Part shown: piece by piece, positions 1 through 6,634 of the stretch | How positions within the stretch are numbered: the first letter of the stretch is position 1 | Layout: the number at the start of each line of letters is the position of its first letter | NCBI RefSeq assembly: GCF_000661915.1 | Contig: NZ_CP007509.1 | Span: 3,179,501-3,243,500, forward strand | DNA: 64,000 nucleotides | Direction: 5' to 3' | Source: Stutzerimonas decontaminans | Lineage (GTDB): Bacteria; Pseudomonadota; Gammaproteobacteria; Pseudomonadales; Pseudomonadaceae | The notes under the pieces: generated by a model | Database searches by the model: none | Told to the model about the DNA's origin: nothing | The model's input: the letters and a program-made list of their open reading frames with translations, nothing else | Position numbers and translations under genes: made by a program

Positions 1-682
1 CGCTGGCCATCTCGTAGCCTTCACGAGCCTTGGCCTTCAGCTTGCCGGTCAGCTCGTCGCTCTGCTGCCCCATCAATTCGTCCTCACGACGGGTTGGCGG
101 GACTGATGCGGCGAGCAGAGCGCCCAAGGCGATGCCCATCGCTCCCAGGGCCAGTGGCTGCTCATTGAGCAGCTGCGAAAAGCCGCCACGAGCGCGATCG
201 GCGGTGTGTCGCAAGCTTTCAGCGGCGTGCCGGCTGGAGTCGCTGACCCGATTACGAGCGTTGCCTAGGGTGCTGGAAGCATCGTGGCTCATTTGCGCTG
301 CCTTGTCCTTGAGCCCCGTGCCCTGCTGCTTGAGGCCGGACGCCTTAGCCGACAGCTTCTCCGTCATGGATGGACCAGTGGATGCCGTGCTGGCGCTGTA
401 GTCCGGACGACGATTCTGCCCGGCCATCAGCCAGACCAGGCCGATGGAGGTCAGCAAGGTCGGTACCGGATTGGCCTTCACCGTATCGGTAAGGTTGTGC
501 AGGAACTCGCCGCCACCACCTTTGGCATAGCCAAGCGCGGTATCGATCATCTGCCCGGGCGACAGTTTGCTTTCCAGTGCATGGACGATGTTGCCGATCT
601 CGGCACGCTGCTGGTCGATTTCACGCTCCAGGGTGCTCGGGTCTTTCTGCGCTTCCAGGTCTACCTGATTGTGCGTACTCAT
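1..682 (-). CDS. DUF3618 family protein, partial at the window edge
   Basis: The frame opens with ATG at 682 and stays open for 227 codons to the window edge, so the C-terminus is missing. The N-terminal half matches the DUF3618 pattern: a charged start with an EIDQQRAEIG stretch followed by LESKLSPG. A short hydrophobic segment (PTLLTSIGLVWLMAG) suggests a membrane anchor. A long polar helical region follows (KLSAKASGLKQQG), then a second hydrophobic stretch (LALGAMGIALGALLAA). Its ATG overlaps the stop of the holin-like gene in an ATGA arrangement, so it is the third cistron of an operon. The function of the family is not established. An envelope or stress role is inferred only from the membrane segments and the company it keeps. 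Confidence 0.8.
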   Translation of the reverse strand, partial: MSTHNQVDLEAQKDPSTLEREIDQQRAEIGNIVHALESKLSPGQMIDTALGYAKGGGGEFLHNLTDTVKANPVPTLLTSIGLVWLMAGQNRRPDYSASTASTGPSMTEKLSAKASGLKQQGTGLKDKAAQMSHDASSTLGNARNRVSDSSRHAAESLRHTADRARGGFSQLLNEQPLALGAMGIALGALLAASVPPTRREDELMGQQSDELTGKLKAKAREGYEMAS

Positions 683-1104
683 GCGTGCCCCCTGACGGCT
701 TCTTTATCCTTTTGCAGTGAATGAATGGTGCGGTCGGGCTTGAACGAAGAGGCTTCGAACTTCTTCTTGCCCGCCGAAACCATGATCAGGCCAATCACCA
801 CGACCACGACCCCGACGATCAAGGCTGCGAGCCAGAGCTCCATCATCGTGGCGAGGAAGTACACCGCCGACATCAGCAGGACAATGAAGCCTGCCAACAG
901 CACCGCACCACCGGTGGCGACGCTCGCGGCACCGGCCTTGGTCGCACGCAGCGATTCGCTCAACTCCGCTTTCGCCAGCGCCAGCTCTTTGGTGAAAAGC
1001 GATGGGACTTCACGGGTCAGTTGCCGCAGCAGGCCGCCAACAGACCCGTCCTGCTCCGGATTGACCGGTTCGTACGGCGTATTGAGGTTGCGTTGCTCGT
1101 TCAT
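679..1104 (-). CDS. Phage holin family (YqjE/DUF1469-like) membrane protein
   Basis: This protein of 141 residues has an amphipathic N-terminus with the motif LLRQLTREVPSLFTKELALAKAEL. Two hydrophobic helices follow at about residues 55-80 and 85-110, then a basic tail. That plan fits the YqjE / holin superfamily III proteins found in chromosomal stress clusters of proteobacteria. The holin name comes from homology and does not imply phage. It overlaps the upstream gene and the downstream DUF3618 gene, each by four bases, so the three are translationally coupled. It probably sits in the inner membrane. Confidence 0.8.
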   Translation of the reverse strand: MNEQRNLNTPYEPVNPEQDGSVGGLLRQLTREVPSLFTKELALAKAELSESLRATKAGAASVATGGAVLLAGFIVLLMSAVYFLATMMELWLAALIVGVVVVVIGLIMVSAGKKKFEASSFKPDRTIHSLQKDKEAVRGHA

Positions 1105-1865
1105 CGATTCAGTCCTCCGTTCGTACCTTTGCCATTGCTGCCCGCGCCGTTAGTAGTGCCGGCGGGCGACGACATGCCTGCGTTGCTGACGCTACCTACG
1201 GTGCCCCCAGGCGTACCGCTGGATAGGCGTGAATCCAGCTCCGATTGGCTCGGCAGGGTTTCGGCAGTCACATCAGCCGGAACCCCCAGAGGCGAAGTGG
1301 GATGCGGACGGCTGGCATCGGAGTGGCCGTAATCGGTCGTTGGCTCCCGCGCAGCGGATTCAGTGCGATGACTTGAGGCGCGAGCGAAACGGGTCAGGCC
1401 GAAACCGAGTGCAACGCTGCCGGCAATGAACAGCGCCGGGTTGTTACGCGCCAGCCGATTCACCTCGCCTACCAGCTCGTCGACGCTTTTGCCACGCAGG
1501 TTGTCGGCGAGGTCGACCATGCTCTGCGCCATGTCGGAAACGTAGTGGGAGAGCCCCGTACTGTCCTGATTCTCCAGTTCACCGGCCGCGGCCTTCACGC
1601 TCTGTGCAACCTTTTCGAGTTCGTCTGCAGCGGTGCCACGGTAGCTGTCGAGCTGCGCCTTGCCCTGATTCTTGATCTGTTCGCCAGCGTCTCGGGCCTT
1701 GGCCTTGAGGTCTTCGGCACTTGGGGCAGCCCCGGAGCTACCCATGGGATCGCTACCGGTATGGCTGGTCGGCGAGGCTGTTTGTCCGGACGGGGTGGCC
1801 GTCTGCGGGGAGTTGGTTCTGGCTTGGCCGCCGTAACCTGTGATCTCTTCATCGGGTGTCGTCAT
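1101..1865 (-). CDS. Soluble helical protein heading the DUF3618/holin operon
   Basis: I place the start at ATG 1865 because AAGGTGG lies seven bases upstream. Longer readings of the frame run into sequence with no such site. The 254-residue product begins with a Gly/Ser/Thr/Gln-rich disordered region. A charged helical segment follows (about residues 60-150, with LKAKARDAGEQIKNQGKAQL), then one hydrophobic helix (PALFIAGSVALGFGLTRFA). The tail is low in complexity and rich in Gly, Asn and Ser. Similar Pseudomonas proteins carry the name nutrient deprivation-induced protein, but I know of no demonstrated mechanism. It is the first gene of a three-gene operon with ATGA overlaps. Confidence 0.75.
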   Translation of the reverse strand: MTTPDEEITGYGGQARTNSPQTATPSGQTASPTSHTGSDPMGSSGAAPSAEDLKAKARDAGEQIKNQGKAQLDSYRGTAADELEKVAQSVKAAAGELENQDSTGLSHYVSDMAQSMVDLADNLRGKSVDELVGEVNRLARNNPALFIAGSVALGFGLTRFARASSHRTESAAREPTTDYGHSDASRPHPTSPLGVPADVTAETLPSQSELDSRLSSGTPGGTVGSVSNAGMSSPAGTTNGAGSNGKGTNGGLNR

Positions 1866-2271
1866 TTTGTCCACCTTTATAGGGTCATAGGATTTGGCCG
1901 GATGACCACGGTCCGTTGAAGCACAGCAGTGCGGGGTTGCCGCGGCCGTGCATTTGTGGCGCGCACATAAATGGTGACCGGACCCCAAAATTCGAGTTCC
2001 GTGGTTTTGGCCAGGCGGTTCAGCGTGAGGAAGCGGGAGTAGGTCGGGTCGAGTCGGCGTAGAGGGAAGGCGATGTAGAGCGCTCTCCCACTGGCGATCT
2101 GCCAGCGACGGGCGCGCAGCCTGCGCCGCATGGGGGCTGCGGCCCGGAGAAGATGAAACAAGCGAAACGGCGACTGCAGCAGCGTTGCTGATTGAACAAT
2201 CAGCGCAACTCCAAAAAGCGGCTGTATAGCGAACCGACGAGCTGTAAGCGCCTTGTTGCCGCGCACAACGC
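1866..2271. other. Intergenic region without a supported gene
   Basis: This gap lies between the GH5 terminator and the stress operon, which transcribes leftwards away from it, so the operon promoter should lie here. A minus-strand frame from 2266 to 1877 could encode 129 basic residues, but it has no recognisable domain or ribosome binding site. I therefore do not call it. A perfect palindrome at 2187-2204 is listed separately. Confidence 0.5.
2187..2204. promoter_or_regulatory. Perfect 8-bp-arm palindrome, possible operator
   Basis: GCTGATTG and CAATCAGC are separated by two bases. No T-run follows on either strand, so it does not look like an intrinsic terminator. It lies about 320 bases upstream of the stress operon's start codon. 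A regulator binding site is a guess from symmetry only. Confidence 0.3.
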
Positions 2272-2297
2272 AAAAACGGGCCCGAAGGCCCGTCTTT
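2272..2297 (-). terminator. Intrinsic terminator of the GH5 gene
   Basis: On the minus strand a 7-bp GC-rich stem (ACGGGCC with GGCCCGT) closes a TTCG tetraloop and is followed by a run of five T. It starts about 20 bases after the stop codon of the glycoside hydrolase gene. Confidence 0.85.
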
Positions 2298-2314
2298 GTG
2301 GTGGTTGGTGGTGC

Positions 2315-4378
2315 TTACAGCGGACCGATGCTGGTGCAGCTGTGGGCGGTCTTGGCGTGCTTCTGCAGTACCGGCAGCTGCGGGCGATGCTTGCCACTGG
2401 TGACGTCCAGCGACAGTGCGTACTCACCCCACCAGGGACCTGCTGCCCAGTAGGTGCTGGGGATGCAGTTCTGGCGCAGATAGCTCATCAGGTTATCGGT
2501 AGCGACCAGGGCCGAGGGCGAGAAGTCCGGAATGCCGTGCTCACCGATGTAACCGCGCAGCTTGTTCTGCTTCAGCCAGTCCACGAAGGGCTTGACACGG
2601 TTAACACCAATCATCGGGTCGAACTGCTCGTTCTTGTCGAAGTAGTTACCGGAGAAATCCTTGTCGATGTACATGTGCGCTTCGTACACCAGGTTGTTCT
2701 TCGGGTCACGCATCCACGGGTTGCTGATCAGCTGGGTGTTGTAGTGCGGCCAGTGGAAGGCGCTCGACCAGCGATCACCCGCCACATAGATCCAGCGCTT
2801 GGAGTCGACCGTACGGATCGCCTGGGCAGCGGCCAGGGCGGCCTGGGGCCAGAGTCCGTTGGTGGAGTGCGGCTCGTTCATCAATCCATAGCCTTCGACC
2901 GCCGGATGGTTTACCACTTCCTGCACGATCTGCTTCCACACCGCGGCGAAGGAGCTGATAGGTACCTCATTGGAGCCGATCAACTTGCCGAAGTAGCGGT
3001 AGTAGTTGTGCAGATCCAGAATCACCTTGACGTTGTGCTTCTGAGCGAAGTCCAGCGACTGCTTCAGACGCGCCAGCTCTACCGTGTTGAGCGGAGTGCC
3101 CAGCTTGGGCTGGATGCGCTCCCAGAGGAATGGCAGGCGAACCAGCGGCATGCCCAGGTCGGCGTACTTCTTGTAGTAGGACTCAGCCGGATAGGTGTAG
3201 TTGGTACCGTGGGTACCCGGAACTACCGAGGGGCCAAACCCGGCACCCGACAGGTTGACGCCGACCAGCAACGGTTTGCCATTGGTGGTATCAGGTGCCG
3301 AAGGCGCCGGAGCTGGTGTCACGGTGGCTGGCGGAGTGGTCAGCGCCGGGGATGACGGGGTGCTGGCCGAAGTGCTCACTACCGACACGGTTTTCGGATA
3401 ACCGAGGGACGTGCCGTTAATCGCTGCGCCCTCCAGGAAAACGCTCATGTTGCTGCCGACGACCTGTTGGCGGAGCACTTTGCGCGTTTGGCCATCAGCC
3501 AGCCTTACCAGAGCGCCGGCCTTGAATGCCGCGACGTTGGCACTGCTTGCCTGAATGGAGAAGCCGGCGGATGCGCGGAACATACCGTTCAGCCAATCAT
3601 TATTGGTGAAGTTGTTCAGATTGCTGGTGGCGATGACCGAAGTGGTCGGGGAAGTCGGAGCCGGGGCCGGAGTAGCGGTAGTAGTGCCCGCGGTGGACAA
3701 CTTGTTGGGTGCACCTACCACACTTCCATTTACCGCCGCGCCATCGAGATAGACGCTCATATTGGCGCCGACTACTTGAACCTGGGTAACTTTACGAACC
3801 TGGCCATCTGCCAGTTTTACCGAAGCGCCAACTTTGAATGCCGCTTTGTTGGCATCGTTGGCCGGAATCGAAAAGCCCGGCGACTTGCGCCATACACCAT
3901 TAAGCCAGTCGGTATTGGTGAATGCGTTGATGCTGGTGGAGTGGGCAGTAACGGTAGTCGGAGAAGTGACCGGAGCGGTTACAACCGAGCTACCGATAGT
4001 GACCACCTGCGGTGCACCCACCTTGTTGCCGTCCAGCTTTGCACCATCCAGAAAGATGCTCATGTTCGCGCCAACGATCTGCTGGCGGCTGATCGTGCGC
4101 ACCTGCCCATCAGCCAGCCTTACCGAGGCGCCAGCCTTGAAAGCAGCCTGGTTGGCCGCAGTGGCCGGAATCGAGAAGCCCGCACCGGTGCGCCAAACAC
4201 CGTTCAGCCAATCAATGTTGGTGAAAGCGTTGATCTTGGCAGAAACCGATACAGCGGCAACCGTAGTGGATGCAGCAGCGTAAGGCGTTGTTACTAGAGT
4301 GACGCCACCCAGCAGAACAGCCGTAGCGATGGAAGCGACGAGTGCCTTGCGGGCACCGGAAAACAGGTTGGTGGACAT
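2315..4378 (-). CDS. Secreted GH5-type glycoside hydrolase (cellulase family) with three N-terminal repeats
   Basis: The ATG at 4378 has GGAGAGA upstream. Residues 1-36 form a signal peptide ending in AAA. Three homologous units of about 79 residues follow at 49-127, 150-228 and 254-332. Each has an FTNxDWLNGxxR opening, an FKxGAxVxLADGQxR core and a VGxNMSxxLxGA close. A Ser/Thr/Pro/Ala linker (333-366) leads to a TIM-barrel-type GH5 domain (367-687). The acid/base Glu is E502 in LMNEPH and the nucleophile is E613 in YIGEHG. The enzyme should hydrolyse beta-1,4-glucan or a related polysaccharide outside the cytoplasm; the exact substrate cannot be read. The gene stands alone with its own terminator. 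The repeats resemble no carbohydrate-binding module that I can name. Confidence 0.85.
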   Translation of the reverse strand: MSTNLFSGARKALVASIATAVLLGGVTLVTTPYAAASTTVAAVSVSAKINAFTNIDWLNGVWRTGAGFSIPATAANQAAFKAGASVRLADGQVRTISRQQIVGANMSIFLDGAKLDGNKVGAPQVVTIGSSVVTAPVTSPTTVTAHSTSINAFTNTDWLNGVWRKSPGFSIPANDANKAAFKVGASVKLADGQVRKVTQVQVVGANMSVYLDGAAVNGSVVGAPNKLSTAGTTTATPAPAPTSPTTSVIATSNLNNFTNNDWLNGMFRASAGFSIQASSANVAAFKAGALVRLADGQTRKVLRQQVVGSNMSVFLEGAAINGTSLGYPKTVSVVSTSASTPSSPALTTPPATVTPAPAPSAPDTTNGKPLLVGVNLSGAGFGPSVVPGTHGTNYTYPAESYYKKYADLGMPLVRLPFLWERIQPKLGTPLNTVELARLKQSLDFAQKHNVKVILDLHNYYRYFGKLIGSNEVPISSFAAVWKQIVQEVVNHPAVEGYGLMNEPHSTNGLWPQAALAAAQAIRTVDSKRWIYVAGDRWSSAFHWPHYNTQLISNPWMRDPKNNLVYEAHMYIDKDFSGNYFDKNEQFDPMIGVNRVKPFVDWLKQNKLRGYIGEHGIPDFSPSALVATDNLMSYLRQNCIPSTYWAAGPWWGEYALSLDVTSGKHRPQLPVLQKHAKTAHSCTSIGPL

Positions 4379-4909
4379 TGAGTCTCTCCGGAACTTACTA
4401 CTTCAAAGGCGGAGCCTTTAAAAAGTGACGGGAGGTCGATAAGTCGTGGGCGTTGCTCTTAAGGAGGGCCGCGGTGTCACAACAAACGAACCGTTCAACA
4501 AGAAATTTCCCGCCGTCCACCCCCTGAACAAACCGGCAAATCGTCTTGCGTGGCGGCTTTATAATAGGTTCCAAAAATTAATGGAAATTTTTTGTCAGTA
4601 ATAGATCGCCAAAAAAACGCCGAGCAGAAGCAAATAACATTGAGTTGCCATTACTCAAATGGCGATAGCTGTCGAATTGATATTACGCTAAGCCGCCCTA
4701 GTTAGTTACCTGGCGTAAAAACAAGCGACGTTTTTTTGAACCATGACGGTTTAGTAACGGATTAACCGCTATCGATCTTACCGACGAACGGTATATAGGC
4801 TTGAAGCGAAAAAAGCCTGTGCGTGGACGAGAACCATCGGCCGGCGGCGACCGATTTTCGTCGAGAGATAGCTGTCGGATGCCTTACCGAACGACCAAAC
4901 GGAGGCACC
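4379..4909. other. AT-rich divergent intergenic region
   Basis: This 531-base gap separates the divergent GH5 and DUF2945 genes and should contain both promoters. The stretch from about 4555 to 4800 is clearly AT-richer than the rest of the window and has several A- and T-runs. Around 4573-4596 there is a near inverted repeat, CAAAAATT and AATTTTTTG around a short spacer. No open frame with a credible start was found. A TATAAT at 4560-4565 lacks a matching -35 hexamer at normal spacing. Confidence 0.5.
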
Positions 4910-5122
4910 ATGAGCCATAAGTTCAAAGTGGGCGATCACGTCAGCTGGAATTCGGAAGCAGGACGGGTCAGTGGTCACATCACCCGCGTGCACACGGCTG
5001 ATACCGAATTCATGGGCCGTACACGACACGCCAGCCCGGAAGCCCCGCAGTACGAGATCAAGAGCGACAAAACCGACCATGTGGCCATGCATAAAGAGTC
5101 GGCACTCAGGAAGCTGAGCTGA
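4910..5122 (+). CDS. DUF2945 (hypervirulence-associated TUDOR-like) small protein
   Basis: The start at 4910 is set by GGAGG six to nine bases upstream; the upstream part of the open frame has no such site. The 70-residue product has the DUF2945 signature: KVGDHVSWNSEAGRVSG near the start and YEIKSDKTDHVAMHKESAL near the end. Such proteins form small beta-barrels, and their role is unknown. It is followed after two bases by the DUF488 gene, so the two are probably cotranscribed. In pseudomonads such pairs often belong to stationary-phase or stress sets, which is an inference here. Confidence 0.85.
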   Translation: MSHKFKVGDHVSWNSEAGRVSGHITRVHTADTEFMGRTRHASPEAPQYEIKSDKTDHVAMHKESALRKLS

Positions 5123-5124
5123 GC

Positions 5125-5706
5125 ATGGTTCAGCCAGCCACGGTGTGGACCATCGGCCACTCGACACGCTCGCTGGAACAGCTGATCGAGATACTGCGCC
5201 ACCATCGGATCGAAGCCATTGCCGATGTCCGCCGCTTTCCCGGGTCACGACGATTGCCGCAGTTCGGCGAGGCAGCCCTGCGCGAAGGATTGGCGGCGCA
5301 TGGGCTGCACTATCAATGGATCGAGGAGCTGGGTGGCCGGCGGCGACCACTGAAAGACTCGCCTAACCTGGCCTGGCGCAATAGCTCGTTTCGCGGCTAC
5401 GCCGATCATCTAGCCAGCGATGAATTCGACCGTGGCCTGCAGCGCCTACTGGAAATGGCGGCCCAGCGGCGCACCGCGATGATGTGCGCCGAGGTACTGT
5501 GGTGGCGCTGTCACCGCTCGCTGGTCTCGGACGTGATGAAAATCCGCGGTATCGAAGTGCTGCATATCCAGGACGACAAGCCACCGGCGGCGCACCCATT
5601 CACCGCCCCTGCCCGCCTGGTCGATGGGCAGCTGAGCTATGCGGAGGGCAAAGGCGAGTCGCTGAGAAAGGAAGTCGGCAGCGGGCAGATCAATCTGGAC
5701 CTGTAG
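5125..5706 (+). CDS. DUF488 family protein
   Basis: The product has 193 residues and opens with the family motif TIGHSTRSLEQL. It continues with AIADVRRFPGSRR and LGGRRRP, then a central MMCAEVLWWRCHRSL segment. The Cys and the Trp-Arg-Cys-His cluster are the conserved part of DUF488. The biochemical function is unproven. The start lies two bases after the DUF2945 stop, so coupling is likely. The gene faces the CvfB-type gene tail to tail, with a 50-base gap that holds no clear terminator. Confidence 0.88.
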   Translation: MVQPATVWTIGHSTRSLEQLIEILRHHRIEAIADVRRFPGSRRLPQFGEAALREGLAAHGLHYQWIEELGGRRRPLKDSPNLAWRNSSFRGYADHLASDEFDRGLQRLLEMAAQRRTAMMCAEVLWWRCHRSLVSDVMKIRGIEVLHIQDDKPPAAHPFTAPARLVDGQLSYAEGKGESLRKEVGSGQINLDL

Positions 5707-5756
5707 CGCCGATTAGCTGCTGCGCAGCGACCGTTGCGATCGCGCTGGGCGTTACG

Positions 5757-6593
5757 TCATGCGCGCTCGATGCGATCTGGATGGATGACGATACGGCCCT
5801 GTTTGTACAGGCCGCCGATGGCCTTCTTGAAGTTGCCCTTGCTGACGCCGAAGCGACGGGCAATTTCCTCTGCCGGACTCTTGTCGCTGACATCCAGCGA
5901 GCCCTGGTTTTCTTCCAGCTTCTGCAGGATCAGCGCCTGCAGGGCGTCGGTCGCCTCGCTGCCGACCGGTTGCAGGCTCAGGCTGATCTTGCCGTCTGCA
6001 CGCAGCTCCTTGATATAGCCACGCTCGCGCATGCCGCCGCGGAGAAATTTGAACGCCTCGTTCTTGTGGATCAGGCCCCAGTGCTGGCCGTTGATGATGG
6101 CCTTGAAGCCCAGGTCGGTCGCCTCGACGATCAGCAGGTCCACCGCCTCGCCCACCTTGTAGTTCGCCGGGGTCTTGTCCAGATAACGATCCAGACGTGC
6201 GGTGGCGGTGATGCGCCGGGTGCGCTTGTCGATGTAGACGTAGACCACGCAGTAGTCACCGACCTGTAGCGGGCGTTTCTCTTCCGAGTGCGGCAGCAGC
6301 AGATCCTTGGGCAGCCCCCAGTCGAGGAACAGCCCGACGCGGTTGATCTCCGCAACCTTGAGACTGGCGAACTCACCGACCTGCACCTTGGGTTTCTCGG
6401 TGGTGGCGATCAGCTTGTCCTCGCTGTCGAGGTAGATGAAGACGTTCAGCCAGTCATCCACCTCGGTCGGCGTGTCCTTGGGTATGTAGCGGTTGGGCAG
6501 GAGGATCTCGCCGTCCGGACCGCCGTCCAGATAGAGGCCGAAACCGGTGTGCTTGACGATTTGCAGGCTGTTGTAACGTCCGATTGCGGCCAT
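5757..6593 (-). CDS. cvfB: CvfB family S1-like RNA-binding protein
   Basis: The 278-residue product matches the CvfB/YitL plan. It has S1-type beta-barrels at about 1-65 (GRYNSLQIVKHTGFGLYLD), 68-135 (FASLKVAEINRVGLFLDWG) and 145-215 (VDLLIVEATDLGFKAIING). A winged-helix-like C-terminus follows (EEIARRFGVSKGNFKKAIGGLYKQG). Homologues bind RNA and influence virulence gene expression in Staphylococcus; in Pseudomonas the role is little studied. It is cytoplasmic and has no signal peptide. The gene lies 41 bases after the gcd-like gene in the opposite reading sense of the DUF488 gene. The name is by family and not by proof of function. Confidence 0.85.
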   Translation of the reverse strand: MAAIGRYNSLQIVKHTGFGLYLDGGPDGEILLPNRYIPKDTPTEVDDWLNVFIYLDSEDKLIATTEKPKVQVGEFASLKVAEINRVGLFLDWGLPKDLLLPHSEEKRPLQVGDYCVVYVYIDKRTRRITATARLDRYLDKTPANYKVGEAVDLLIVEATDLGFKAIINGQHWGLIHKNEAFKFLRGGMRERGYIKELRADGKISLSLQPVGSEATDALQALILQKLEENQGSLDVSDKSPAEEIARRFGVSKGNFKKAIGGLYKQGRIVIHPDRIERA

Positions 6594-6634
6594 GTGGGCG
6601 GTCCCGAATATAAAGGCGGCGATTCTAGCGCCAG

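Noticed and set aside
679..1104. Prophage remnant because of the holin-like gene
   Set aside because: No other phage genes are nearby, and the protein fits the chromosomal YqjE type.
1877..2266. A possible 129-residue minus-strand protein
   Set aside because: There is no ribosome binding site, it is very Arg-rich, and no family was recognised.
4560..4565. TATAAT as a promoter -10 in the GH5/DUF2945 gap
   Set aside because: No -35 hexamer at acceptable spacing upstream, and the DUF2945 start is more than 300 bases away.
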